64,000 nt of DNA from Thaumasiovibrio sp047250365 (GCF_047250365.1 NZ_JBLBVL010000007.1:186001-250000); one strand, 5' to 3'; counted from the stretch's first letter, positions 32,496-41,870 are shown. Notes: generated by a model not told the origin, from the letters alone. Made by a program: numbers and translations.

Positions 32496-33704
32496 ATGAA
32501 CCGAACTTACCCAATTATTGGTAAGCCTCGTCACTATGCTTGGGGAGGGGAGAGTTATATCCCCACTCTGATTGGCATCGAGAATCAGCAAAAGCAATGC
32601 TTTGCTGAATGGTGGCTAGGCACCCATCCAGATGAGCCGTCGATGATTGAAGTGGATGGTGAAATCCATTCGCTGTTGGATTGGTTGAGAGACCACCCCC
32701 AGATGCAGTCACCGGCAGAGCGACAAGGTGAGTATCCACTACCCTTTTTAATGAAGGTATTGGATGTGAATCAAATGCTGGCAATCCAAGTGCATCCAAC
32801 TAAGTTGCAGGCGGAAGAAGGGTTTATACGCCAAGATCAATTGGGTATTTCACGTAATGCGCCAGAGCGTACTTACCGAGATCGTAATGACAAACCAGAA
32901 ATGATGGTGGCTTTAACACCATCTTGGCTTGCGCATGGCTTTGCTATTAAAGCGAAGATCATTGAGCGATTCACGGCTTATGACAGTTTTGTTGACGCGT
33001 GTGATTTATTGCGACTTTTTGGAATCCGTACTGCTTTTGAGCATTTGATGGCGGCGCCGCAGAGCGAGATAGACGATATTATCGTCGAAGTGGTGACTAA
33101 GCACCGTGCGGCTTATCAAGCTAAGCAGCTTGATGAGTCACTCGCTGAATATTGGGTCTGCCAGTCAGTACTGGGTCATGATAGTGGGAACGATCGTGGT
33201 CTTGTTGCGTTAATGATGATGAATATTGTCCATGTTCCTGTAGGGCATGGCATTTATCAAGATGCGGGTATTCCACATGCGTATTTGTCGGGTCAAAACG
33301 TAGAATTAATGTCTAACTCAGATAATGTTGTTCGTATTGGCCCAACTAAATTGCATGTTGATCTTAATGAAGTTCATCGTCTTATTGATTACGCAGAAGT
33401 AACACCGAAAGTTTTGGTGCCTGAGTCCGAAGGCGATACGGTAGCCTGCCAAAACTATTTACATAATGGTAGTCATGATTTCGCTTTACGTCGTCTATCA
33501 CTGAGCGATGATGTCAATGCGACTAGCTATAACCATCAACACTTAAGTATCGCATTGGTAATGTCTGGGTCGATACAGGTTAATGCAGATAATTATTCTA
33601 AAACATATACAAAAGGTGAGACATTCGTCATACCTGCAAAGCATCATTTGAAATTATACTCTGCGCAATGCACGGTATATATAGCAAGTTACGGAGCAAT
33701 ATAA
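32496..33704 (+). CDS. manA: Mannose-6-phosphate isomerase, class I
   Basis: Zinc enzyme of about 402 residues interconverting mannose-6-phosphate and fructose-6-phosphate. It starts NRTYPIIGKPRHYAWGG, has the zinc-site region MLAIQVHPTKLQAEEGF, DRNDKPEMMVALT, and the GIPHAYLSGQNVELMSNSDN motif with the active-site arginine after it (VVRIGPTK). The frame opens earlier at 32484 inside the transporter gene, but the ATG at 32496 fits the family start. The stop overlaps the pgi ATG by 1 bp (TAATG). Confidence 0.95.
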   Translation: MNRTYPIIGKPRHYAWGGESYIPTLIGIENQQKQCFAEWWLGTHPDEPSMIEVDGEIHSLLDWLRDHPQMQSPAERQGEYPLPFLMKVLDVNQMLAIQVHPTKLQAEEGFIRQDQLGISRNAPERTYRDRNDKPEMMVALTPSWLAHGFAIKAKIIERFTAYDSFVDACDLLRLFGIRTAFEHLMAAPQSEIDDIIVEVVTKHRAAYQAKQLDESLAEYWVCQSVLGHDSGNDRGLVALMMMNIVHVPVGHGIYQDAGIPHAYLSGQNVELMSNSDNVVRIGPTKLHVDLNEVHRLIDYAEVTPKVLVPESEGDTVACQNYLHNGSHDFALRRLSLSDDVNATSYNHQHLSIALVMSGSIQVNADNYSKTYTKGETFVIPAKHHLKLYSAQCTVYIASYGAI

Positions 33705-34984
33705 TGTTAACTATTAATACTGATTTCTTAAATAAAGCAGTTAAAGAGCACGAATTCACACAATTAGCTCCTTATGCCCAATTGGCGCATCAGCAGTTGA
33801 TTTCTGGTGAAGGCGTAGGGAATGAGTTCCACGGTTGGGTTCGTCTACCAGAAACCATCGACCGTGAAGAAATGGAAGACATTAAGCAGCGTGCTGCGAG
33901 CATTCAAGAGAAGTTTGATGCGTTTGTTTGTATTGGTATTGGTGGCTCGTACTTGGGTCACAAAGCCATTATGGAAGCACTGCAGCCTGCGTTAAAAAAA
34001 GAGCAGAAAACAGAGATCTTGTTTACTGCGCATAATTTAAGTTCTCGTTACCTCGATGAAGTAATAAAGCATCTTGCAGATAAAGACTACTGCATTAACG
34101 TGATTGCAAAAGAGGGAATGGCACTGGAGACTGCCGTTACGTTCCGTATTCTACGTAATGAATTGGAGCGTCGCTTTGGCAAAGAAGGCGCCAAAGAACG
34201 TATCATTGTAACGACAGATAAATTCCGTGGCCCGTTAAAAGATATCGTGGCTGAGCAAGATTATCCAATGTATCACTTGCCTCATGAAGTTGGAGGACGA
34301 TTCTCTGTCTTCACACCAGTAGGTTTGCTTCCATTAGCAGTAGCAGGCATTAATATCGATGCACTGATTGATGGCGCTAAAGAGATGATGACGGTTTGTG
34401 AATCGAACGACGCTGAGTCTAACCCTGCATTGAAGTACGCGATGACACGCAACATCATGACCCAAAAAGGGAAAGAGATTGAACTGTTTGTCTCTTACGA
34501 ACCTTACATGGCGTATTTCTCCGAGTGGCTAAAACAGCTATTTGGTGAGAGTGATGGCAAAGATGGTAAAGGTTTGTTCCCTGCGAGTGCACTGTATTCG
34601 ACAGATCTACACTCTTTAGGTCAATGGGTGCAAGAGGGACGTCGCAATATGTTTGAAACGGTATTATCAATTGGGCATAACCCAGTGGATGTACCAGTAC
34701 CTGCGCTAGAAGAAGATTTAGATAACTTAGGTTTCCTTGTTGGCTCATCACTTAACCACATTCAGTCATCGATCAAGCAAGCGAGTATGGTTGCGCACTC
34801 TGAAGGTGGTGTTCCTAACCTTGAAATCACCATTGATAAGCTTGATGAGTATCATATGGGTGCAATTATGTACTTCTTTATGATGAGCGTTTCTGTTGGT
34901 GGCTATATGGCTGGCGTTAACCCATTTGACCAAAATGGCGTTGACCAATATAAAGCAGAAATGATGAAAATTCTTAAGAGTTAA
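33704..34984 (+). CDS. pgi: Glucose-6-phosphate isomerase, short (Firmicutes/Thermotoga-type)
   Basis: Interconverts glucose-6- and fructose-6-phosphate. About 426 residues, much shorter than the roughly 550-residue Pgi usual in gamma-proteobacteria; it follows the short type of Bacillus and Thermotoga. Visible motifs: VCIGIGGSYLGHKAIMEAL, the GGRFSVFTPVGLLPLAVAG signature, and an end GGYMAGVNPFDQNGVDQYK with the catalytic lysine. Having a second, distantly related Pgi in this operon suggests acquisition with the pathway. Confidence 0.95.
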   Translation: MLTINTDFLNKAVKEHEFTQLAPYAQLAHQQLISGEGVGNEFHGWVRLPETIDREEMEDIKQRAASIQEKFDAFVCIGIGGSYLGHKAIMEALQPALKKEQKTEILFTAHNLSSRYLDEVIKHLADKDYCINVIAKEGMALETAVTFRILRNELERRFGKEGAKERIIVTTDKFRGPLKDIVAEQDYPMYHLPHEVGGRFSVFTPVGLLPLAVAGINIDALIDGAKEMMTVCESNDAESNPALKYAMTRNIMTQKGKEIELFVSYEPYMAYFSEWLKQLFGESDGKDGKGLFPASALYSTDLHSLGQWVQEGRRNMFETVLSIGHNPVDVPVPALEEDLDNLGFLVGSSLNHIQSSIKQASMVAHSEGGVPNLEITIDKLDEYHMGAIMYFFMMSVSVGGYMAGVNPFDQNGVDQYKAEMMKILKS

Positions 34985-35013
34985 ATATTCCATATATGGA
35001 ACATTTTATAAAA

Positions 35014-35039
35014 GGCCAGCTTAATGCTGGCCTTTTTTT
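35014..35039 (+). terminator. Terminator after pgi
   Basis: GGCCAGC, loop TTAAT, GCTGGCC, then seven Ts. It is a textbook intrinsic terminator 29 bp after the pgi stop, ending the TRAP-manA-pgi operon. The remaining bases to 35222 are AT-rich with no gene. Confidence 0.92.
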
Positions 35040-35222
35040 ATTTCTATTAGTTCGGGTATTACCCTCAATACTTTAATTTTAAATCCGAATTAATCACATG
35101 CTGTTATCGTTGCGTTAATTGTTTGTAGTTAATAATGAGTGGTGAAAAAAAATATATTTGGTCGATCACACATTAAATGCGTGCTTCTTTCGGTGTAATG
35201 CCAAATAAGGTATATTCTAAAT

Positions 35223-35969
35223 ATGAAATTCAACAACGCAGAAAATTATTCAGCACCTGCCTGTGCTAGAGGGTTTTGGTTATTACAGTGCCTAAGCACT
35301 GCTGATGAACCGTTATCACTAGAGCAGTTGTACCAGTTATCAGGGATTCCGAAAGCGACCATATCACGCTTACTCGAAACGTTGTCTCAATTGGAGATAA
35401 TTTATCGTCACAGTGATAAACGTTATGAGTCATTGCTCCAATTAAACCCTGTTAATGGTACTGGCGCTTCATTTGAAGAGCGTATACGGGTTGAAATGAC
35501 AGCCTTAAGCAAACAGCGTGGTTATGCGGTCGAATGGTATGAGCTGTCGGCAAAAGGATTGGTTTTACAAGCAACAGTCAGCCCTATTTTAGAAAGAAAA
35601 GTTTGGGCGAAAGAAGGATTTATTCGTAATTGGCAGGGCGAAATCGACGCGGTATACCGCGTTGGGTGTGCGTTTGCTGATGGAGATGTCATCGATAACG
35701 AGACGGCTTGGTACTACGGCGACCACGGCAACCGTATTATCGCTGATTGGAAAGTAGAATTAGAAAAAATTAATTCATTAAATGTTTCCAATGGTTTTGC
35801 TGATATTCATTTCAATGAGAATGGTGTTAGGCGCTCTGCAGTTGCAGTGCATGATAAAAGTTTATTTAAAGGTGTGCTGGCGATTGCAGAATGTTGGACA
35901 CCTTCAATTAATTTGAGTGAGAACAATCAGCTTCAATATTTACAAAATATAAGAATGAAGTTTGAATAA
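35223..35969 (+). CDS. IclR-type transcriptional regulator
   Basis: A 248-residue regulator. The N-terminal helix-turn-helix is IclR-like: GFWLLQCLSTADEPLSLEQL, then YQLSGIPKATISRLLETLSQ. The C-terminal domain is GAF-like but divergent from the usual IclR signature. It lies 19 bp before the sulfatase gene on the same strand and likely regulates the sulfatase-symporter-GH3 group. I could not identify its operator. Confidence 0.85.
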   Translation: MKFNNAENYSAPACARGFWLLQCLSTADEPLSLEQLYQLSGIPKATISRLLETLSQLEIIYRHSDKRYESLLQLNPVNGTGASFEERIRVEMTALSKQRGYAVEWYELSAKGLVLQATVSPILERKVWAKEGFIRNWQGEIDAVYRVGCAFADGDVIDNETAWYYGDHGNRIIADWKVELEKINSLNVSNGFADIHFNENGVRRSAVAVHDKSLFKGVLAIAECWTPSINLSENNQLQYLQNIRMKFE

Positions 35970-35988
35970 CAATTCGTAAGGAATACTA

Positions 35989-37455
35989 ATGCGCGTACTT
36001 TACCTCGATCTTGATACCCTACGTCCAGACCACCTAGGTTGTTATGGTTATCAGCGAAATACTTCGCCAAATATTGATAAAATTGCCGCTCAGGGTGTAC
36101 GTTTTAATAATTATTATGCATCTGATGCGCCATGTGCTCCGTCACGAACGGCGATGATGACAGGCATGCAAGGCATTCATAATGGTGCAGTGAGTCATGG
36201 TGGTACGGCGGGTGATATCCGTTCACAAGGACGCTCTCGTAAGTTTAAGAGTTACATCGAGCATAACGCATTAACTAAGCTGTTCCGCGAAAATGATATG
36301 CGCACTGTCTTGGTTAGCCCATTTCCAGAAAGACACTCACTGTTTCATTATTATGCTGGTTTTACTGAAATGTATAACACCAAAAATTCAGGGCATGAAT
36401 CAGCAGAAGAGGTAACACCAACGGTACTGGATTGGATTGAGCGCAATGGCGAAGAAGATAATTGGTATCTGCATGTCAATTATTGGGATGCACATACCCC
36501 TTATCGTGCACCAGAAGAGTTTGGTAACCCATTTAAAGATGATCCATTACCGCAATGGATGACAGAAGAAAAGATGGCGGAGTATTGGAAAAAAGCGGGC
36601 CCGCACTCTGCACAAGATTTCAATATGTGGGATAACTTAACCTTTGATAAGTACCCACGCCAGCCAGGCGAAATCAAAGGGCTGGACGGCTTCCGTCGTA
36701 TGATTGATGGTTATGATTGCGGTATTCGTTACATGGATCAGCATCTAGGCCAAGTGTTTGCGGCTTTGGAAGCAAAAGGCGTAATGGACGATTTGATTAT
36801 CGTTATTAGCTCTGACCATGGTGAGAACTTAGGGGAGCTAGGCCTCTTTGGTGAGCATGCAACGGCAGATAATATTACCTGTAATATCCCATTCATTGTT
36901 CGTTGGCCGGGTATGCAAAGCGGTATCGAGAATAATGCACTGCACTATAACATTGACTGGGCCCCAACACTGGCTGAATTAATGAATAAGGAACGTCGTC
37001 CGTTATGGACTGGCAAGAGCTTTGCATCTGCTATTACTGATGGACAGGAAGAGGGGCATGAGTCGCTTGTACTTAGTCAGTGTGCCCATGTCTGTCAGCG
37101 TAGCGTTCGTCATGGTGATTATATTTATATCCGTACTTATCATGACGGTCTGCACCAGTTCCCTGAAGAATTGCTATTTAATGTGAAGAATGACCCACAT
37201 CAGCAGTATGATTTGACACAAGAGCTGCCAGATGTGGTTAAAGACATGGCATACCGCTATTTAAAATGGCATGACCAGATGATGATGACACAACCATTTG
37301 GAAATACAGAAGATCCATTACGTGTTGTCATGCAAGAAGGAGGTCCTCACCATTCAAAATGTGAGGATATACATGCCTATTTTGAGCGCTTGGAAAAAAC
37401 TGGGCGCGGTGATCAAATTGAAATAATTAAGAATCGCCATCCAGAAATTATTTAA
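35989..37455 (+). CDS. Type I sulfatase, cysteine type, cytoplasmic
   Basis: Sulfate-ester hydrolase of 488 residues (alkaline-phosphatase-like S1 family). The N-terminus is VLYLDLDTLRPDHLGCYGY with metal-binding aspartates. The formylglycine site is CAPSR at 49-53 with TG at 58-59, a perfect CxPxR...TG motif, so Cys49 must be oxidised by a maturase (anSME or FGE). VISSDHGENLGELGLFGEH holds the other metal ligands. There is no signal peptide, so it acts inside the cell on imported sulfated sugars. The first motif resembles glycan N- or O-sulfatases, but the substrate is unknown. No maturase gene is in the window. Confidence 0.92.
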   Translation: MRVLYLDLDTLRPDHLGCYGYQRNTSPNIDKIAAQGVRFNNYYASDAPCAPSRTAMMTGMQGIHNGAVSHGGTAGDIRSQGRSRKFKSYIEHNALTKLFRENDMRTVLVSPFPERHSLFHYYAGFTEMYNTKNSGHESAEEVTPTVLDWIERNGEEDNWYLHVNYWDAHTPYRAPEEFGNPFKDDPLPQWMTEEKMAEYWKKAGPHSAQDFNMWDNLTFDKYPRQPGEIKGLDGFRRMIDGYDCGIRYMDQHLGQVFAALEAKGVMDDLIIVISSDHGENLGELGLFGEHATADNITCNIPFIVRWPGMQSGIENNALHYNIDWAPTLAELMNKERRPLWTGKSFASAITDGQEEGHESLVLSQCAHVCQRSVRHGDYIYIRTYHDGLHQFPEELLFNVKNDPHQQYDLTQELPDVVKDMAYRYLKWHDQMMMTQPFGNTEDPLRVVMQEGGPHHSKCEDIHAYFERLEKTGRGDQIEIIKNRHPEII

Positions 37456-37470
37456 GAAGTAATAATTAAA

Positions 37471-37492
37471 AGTGCTGGTAGATGCCAGCACT
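37471..37492 (+). terminator. Hairpin after the sulfatase gene
   Basis: AGTGCTGG and CCAGCACT form an 8-bp perfect stem with a 6-nt loop, followed by AAATAAC. Lacking a T-run, it is a weak terminator or an RNA-stability hairpin before the transporter gene. Confidence 0.5.
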
Positions 37493-37567
37493 AAATAACA
37501 ACAATAATCAGTGTCAGTATGTTGAATAATATTTGACTGTTAAACAATACGTGAATTAATGGAGTGA

Positions 37568-38998
37568 ATGATGACTGTTGCTAATGCCGCAGCGGATCCT
37601 GCTGTGCCGGATTCAGAAAAGAAACAAAGCAAGTTTCTTGCTACACTATCTAAAAAAGAACTGTTTGCTTATGGTATGGGCGGAGTGGGTTCTAACTTAA
37701 TGTTCCATTTCATTGGAACGTTCTTAATGTTTTTCTTAACTGACTTATATGGTATTTCACCATTAACGGTTGGTAAGATTTTCCTTGTTACGCGTATTAT
37801 TGATGCCTTTACAGACCCATTGTTTGGCATGATTTCAGACGCAACAAGAACTAAGATGGGCCGTTATCGTCCTTATCTTATTTTTGGTGCTCCTGTACTG
37901 GGATTAACGATTGCAGGTCTATTCTGGGCGCCGGAGTTGTCGGCAACGTCGAAAGTGATCTTTGCATATATCGCCTATATAACCTATTCGCTAGCACAAA
38001 CTGTTATTAACGTACCATACCACGCGTTAACGCCAGTAATGACAACCAACTATCATGAGCGCACGACCGTTGTTGCGATGAAGCAAGGTTTAGGTATTTT
38101 GGCGACGTTTGTTGCCACCGCGCTACCATTGATGATGGTTGACTGGTTTGGTGGTGGTCTAGCAGGTTGGCGTGTGACGGGTATTATTTTTGGTGCCTTG
38201 GTGACAGTGAACTTCTGGATCTGTGCTTATGGTGCACGTAAGCGCGACACGCTAGAGAACGCAAACCTAGTAGAAGTGCAACGTATAACGCCTAAGCAAG
38301 TGGTTTCAACGGTTAAAAACAATAAACCATTGGTTGCACTCGTTACAGCGCACGCCACCAATATCTTTGGTTTTGCGATGGAGACGTCGATTGCGATCTA
38401 TTTCTTCAAATATTACATGATGAATGAAGCGTTATTCCCGATGCTAAAAGGGGTTGGTAGCTTTATTCCATTCATTATGGTGGCTTCACTGCCGTTACTA
38501 GGACGTATCTTCTCGAAGAAAGGCATGTTCCTTGGTGGCAGCTGGGCTGGCTTGCTGATTTGTGTCTTCTGTTATTTCACCGCTGATTTCTTGCCAGTTT
38601 GGGTAATGTTTAGTCTATTGGTCGCTTCGATGGCATGTAATGTTTTCGCGGGTAACCTGACTTGGGTGCTGATCCCAGACTGTGTTGAATACGGTGAATA
38701 TAAAACAGGCAGCAACGCTAACGCACTAACAACCGCTATTATGACCTTTGTGGCGAAATGCAGTAGTGCAATGGCGGGTATGTTAACGGGTTATGCTTTG
38801 GCATCCGTGAATTACACGCCGAATGAAATTCAGCCCGATGATGTGCTTAACACCATTTTGGTGCTTAAGTTCCTAACCGTAGCTTTTGCTCATGGTTGTT
38901 CAATTATTGCCATGCGCTGGTACTACATTACACCAGAGTTCTTTGACAAGATTACTCAAGAGTTAAAAGCTCGCCGCGCTGCTAAAGCAAGCGCATAA
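37568..38998 (+). CDS. GPH-family (MelB-like) sugar symporter
   Basis: Cation-coupled sugar transporter of 476 residues with 12 expected membrane spans, glycoside-pentoside-hexuronide family. Marks: ELFAYGMGGVGSNLMFHFIG, FFLTDLYGISPLTVGKIFLV, RIIDAFTDPLFGMISDATRT and MGRYRPYLIFGAP near residue 95. IPDCVEYGEYKTGSNANAL is the late cytoplasmic loop of the family. It probably imports the saccharide that the cytoplasmic sulfatase and GH3 enzyme degrade. Confidence 0.94.
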   Translation: MMTVANAAADPAVPDSEKKQSKFLATLSKKELFAYGMGGVGSNLMFHFIGTFLMFFLTDLYGISPLTVGKIFLVTRIIDAFTDPLFGMISDATRTKMGRYRPYLIFGAPVLGLTIAGLFWAPELSATSKVIFAYIAYITYSLAQTVINVPYHALTPVMTTNYHERTTVVAMKQGLGILATFVATALPLMMVDWFGGGLAGWRVTGIIFGALVTVNFWICAYGARKRDTLENANLVEVQRITPKQVVSTVKNNKPLVALVTAHATNIFGFAMETSIAIYFFKYYMMNEALFPMLKGVGSFIPFIMVASLPLLGRIFSKKGMFLGGSWAGLLICVFCYFTADFLPVWVMFSLLVASMACNVFAGNLTWVLIPDCVEYGEYKTGSNANALTTAIMTFVAKCSSAMAGMLTGYALASVNYTPNEIQPDDVLNTILVLKFLTVAFAHGCSIIAMRWYYITPEFFDKITQELKARRAAKASA

Positions 38999-39007
38999 CC
39001 TGCTTTA

Positions 39008-39035
39008 CTTTGCCACCGTGAAGACGGTGGCAAAG
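39008..39035 (+). terminator. Hairpin between symporter and GH3 genes
   Basis: CTTTGCCACCGT and ACGGTGGCAAAG form a perfect 12-bp stem with a GAAG loop, followed by CGTTTTA. It is a likely partial terminator or mRNA-protecting hairpin inside the operon. Confidence 0.6.
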
Positions 39036-39058
39036 CGTTTTATGATTAAGGATACCGA

Positions 39059-41221
39059 ATGTTATTACCTGATTACCAAAACCCAGATCTGCCCATTGTT
39101 GCACGCGTTGATGATCTGCTGTCAAAGATGACACTGGCCGAGAAAATCGGTCAATTGTGTCAATCTCCAATGCGCGACTACGACAATCGAAAAGATGAGC
39201 ACGATGCTGCAATCAGGCAGGGACGTTTTGGCTCTCGTATTCTTGCTGATACTGCTTGGGCGGGAAATGCGCCTGGCGAAACCGTTAGTCCAGTTCAGTT
39301 GAATGAGATTCAGCGCGTTGCGGTAGAAGAGAGTCGTTTAGGTATTCCATTAATTATTGCTAGAGATGTAATTTACGGTCAACGGACGGTGTTACCAATT
39401 CCTTTAGCTCAAGCCGCGTCATGGAACCCGGACTTAGTTGAAGAAGCCTATCGTTATATTGCGACAGAAGCAGCCTCTCTTGGTATACACTGGACCTTTG
39501 CACCAATGCTCGACATTGTTCGTGACCCACGATGGGGACGTGTGATTGAAAGCAGCGGTGAAGACCCTTATTTGGCGAGTCAGTTTGCCGGTGCTGTTGT
39601 GCGTGGCTTTCAAGGCGATGATATGAGCCAACCGGATTCTTTACTGGCCTGCGCTAAGCACTTTATTGGTTATGGTGCAGCTGAAGGTGGACGCGATTAC
39701 GATACGACAGAGATCACCGATAACACCCTATACAATGTTTATCTTCCACCTTTTAAAGCTGCTGTTGATGCCGGCGTTGCGACATTAATGTCGGGCTTTA
39801 ATGATTTGGGGGGGACACCCGTTACTGGCAGCAAAGCGTTGATTCAAGGCTGGCTCAAAACAGAGCAGGGCTTTGATGGTATGGTCGTCAGTGATTGGGG
39901 ATCGATTTCAGATTTGGCCTATTTTGGTGTGGCGGCTGATTCTGCTGATGCCGCAGCTCAAGGCCTCGATGCTGGCGTTGATATGGCGATGACCTTTGAG
40001 GTTTACGATGACAACCTGGCTAATTTATTGAATGAAGATCGTATCAGTGAAGAGCGATTAAATGACGCAGTGCGCCGTGTTCTGACCGCTAAATTTAAGG
40101 CTGGTCTGTTTGAACGCCCATATGTTGATGAAGAGTGGCATAAGCGCGTTCTTCGTGATCCGAAACATGTTGCCAAGGCCACAGAGCTTGCCGAGCAGTG
40201 CGTGGTGCTATTGAAAAATAACCAGTCGTGCCTACCATTGCCGAAACAAGGTCTAAAGGTGGCTGTATTGGGCCCTCACGCTCATTCGCAACGCCAGCAT
40301 CTTGGCTCATGGTGTTTAGACGGAAAAGCGAAAGATGTAACTAGCATTTATGACGGCATTGTTGCAGCGGCGCCGGAGCTTGATGTGATTACCGAATCAG
40401 CCGCTTTTGCTGATGAAATGGTTGAACAGGCGCACCGGGCAGATGTTGTCATCTTGTGTGTAGGTGAAAGCCATCGCCGTACTGGTGAAGCTAGAAATGT
40501 CGCGGAGTTGGCGCTACCTGCAGGACAAGAGCAGTTGATTGCAGCGCTGGGACAGACGGGTAAACCGTTAATTGTTGTTCAGTGTACGGGTCGACCACTG
40601 CCTTCGCCAGCGATTGAGCAGTATGCCGATGCGCTCGTGTATGCATGGCAATCAGGTACGGAAACAGGCACTGCAGTGGCACGTGTATTGTTAGGCGATG
40701 TGTCACCAAGTGGACGCTTACCTATGTCAGTGCCACGTAGTACTGGGCAAGTGCCTATCTACTATGGTCGCAAGTTGATTGGTAAGATGCGCGCCTACCA
40801 AGAATATATGCCATATAAAGACCAAGCGGCGACTCCCCTTTATCCGTTCGGTTATGGCTTAACTTACAGTACGTTTAACTACTCAGATATTACATTGAGT
40901 TCGACCCTGCTAGGGCAGCAAGAGACACAGGTCGCCTCAGTGACAGTGACGAATAGTGGTAATGTCACAGCGACGGAAGTCGTGCAGTGCTATCTTCGTC
41001 ACTGTGTCGCACAGACCTCTCGTCCTGAACGAGAACTAAAAGACTTTGCACGAATTACCTTAGCCCCAGGTGAATCTCAGCAGGTTGATTTTGCGCTAAC
41101 ACCAGAAAAGCGCACATATTTTGGTAATGCGAAACAACTGCTTGCAGGGCGTGGAGACATGCTGGTTTACATTGGTGAAGACGCGACGACGTCACGTCAA
41201 GCATCATTCACTGTCGAATAA
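39059..41221 (+). CDS. Glycoside hydrolase family 3 beta-glycosidase
   Basis: A 720-residue GH3 enzyme. The N-terminal barrel shows MTLAEKIGQLCQ, GIHWTFAPMLDIVRDPRWGR, SSGEDPYL, CAKHFIGYGAAEGGRDYD and GFDGMVVSDWGSISDL, whose Asp is the nucleophile. The C-terminal half holds the second alpha/beta domain (VVLLKNNQSCLPL) and a fibronectin-type III-like end (FGYGLTYSTF). No signal peptide is present, unlike periplasmic BglX, so it works in the cytoplasm behind the GPH symporter. Likely a beta-glucosidase or beta-xylosidase. Confidence 0.94.
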   Translation: MLLPDYQNPDLPIVARVDDLLSKMTLAEKIGQLCQSPMRDYDNRKDEHDAAIRQGRFGSRILADTAWAGNAPGETVSPVQLNEIQRVAVEESRLGIPLIIARDVIYGQRTVLPIPLAQAASWNPDLVEEAYRYIATEAASLGIHWTFAPMLDIVRDPRWGRVIESSGEDPYLASQFAGAVVRGFQGDDMSQPDSLLACAKHFIGYGAAEGGRDYDTTEITDNTLYNVYLPPFKAAVDAGVATLMSGFNDLGGTPVTGSKALIQGWLKTEQGFDGMVVSDWGSISDLAYFGVAADSADAAAQGLDAGVDMAMTFEVYDDNLANLLNEDRISEERLNDAVRRVLTAKFKAGLFERPYVDEEWHKRVLRDPKHVAKATELAEQCVVLLKNNQSCLPLPKQGLKVAVLGPHAHSQRQHLGSWCLDGKAKDVTSIYDGIVAAAPELDVITESAAFADEMVEQAHRADVVILCVGESHRRTGEARNVAELALPAGQEQLIAALGQTGKPLIVVQCTGRPLPSPAIEQYADALVYAWQSGTETGTAVARVLLGDVSPSGRLPMSVPRSTGQVPIYYGRKLIGKMRAYQEYMPYKDQAATPLYPFGYGLTYSTFNYSDITLSSTLLGQQETQVASVTVTNSGNVTATEVVQCYLRHCVAQTSRPERELKDFARITLAPGESQQVDFALTPEKRTYFGNAKQLLAGRGDMLVYIGEDATTSRQASFTVE

Positions 41222-41224
41222 TAC

Positions 41225-41268
41225 CAACTAGCCTCGCCAGTTTTACGCTTGGCGAGGCCAGTTAGTTG
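41225..41268. terminator. Terminator after GH3 gene
   Basis: GCCTCGCCA and TGGCGAGGC form the core stem, extended outward by CAACTA/TAGTTG. It lies between the convergent GH3 and lipoprotein genes and could act in both directions. Confidence 0.7.
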
Positions 41269-41288
41269 ATTGAGGGTTTTACGTAGAA

Positions 41289-41732
41289 CTACTGTCCGGA
41301 GATAGCAGACTCCATCTCATCAGCAGTGTTATTTAGCTCTTCTTCGCCCGCATCTAGGGTGTCAGAGGCCTCTTGTGCAGATGCATCCATGTCAGCTTTG
41401 GTGCCATCTAACGCATCGGTGAGCGATGTGGTCGCACTATCAATTGTATCCGATACGCTATCTAACGCATTACTGGTTGTTTCTTTTGCTGAATCAACGA
41501 ACTCCCCGGTTGCGTTTACTGCCCCTTCTACTGTTTCGCTGAGAGTGTCAGAGACACTAGTGGCAGTATCGTTGACTTCATCCATCATGTCAGCACTGGT
41601 TTCAGAGACTGGTTCTTGCTCGATGACAGTGGGCTCTTCTCCCTGAATGCCTTCGGCCGATTTTTCACTGCTATCGCAGGCAGTCAGCGCGGCTGCCAAC
41701 ATGCTGATTAGGATTAGGTTGCTCTTCATCAT
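41289..41732 (-). CDS. Small acidic lipoprotein, unknown function
   Basis: A 147-residue exported protein. The signal ends in a lipobox (LTAC at residues 16-19), so Cys19 should be lipid-modified; Asp at +2 favours retention in the inner membrane by the enteric rule. The mature part is a heptad-like, Thr/Ser/Asp/Glu-rich repeat (DSVSDTIDSATTSLTDALDG and similar), probably helical. It resembles envelope-stress or YtxH/CsbD-like repeat proteins only in general composition. No function can be given. Confidence 0.75.
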   Translation of the reverse strand: MMKSNLILISMLAAALTACDSSEKSAEGIQGEEPTVIEQEPVSETSADMMDEVNDTATSVSDTLSETVEGAVNATGEFVDSAKETTSNALDSVSDTIDSATTSLTDALDGTKADMDASAQEASDTLDAGEEELNNTADEMESAISGQ

Positions 41733-41870
41733 CTTCTCCTGTAATAAATCCTCGCGCTGAAAGTGTAGACGCTAATCAGACTTTTATATGATTGATCGTT
41801 TCAGTGTGCTCGAAAATGCGACAGATTTCAGCACGCTCTATCGTGGTAGGAACTGTTCGTTATGTGACTG

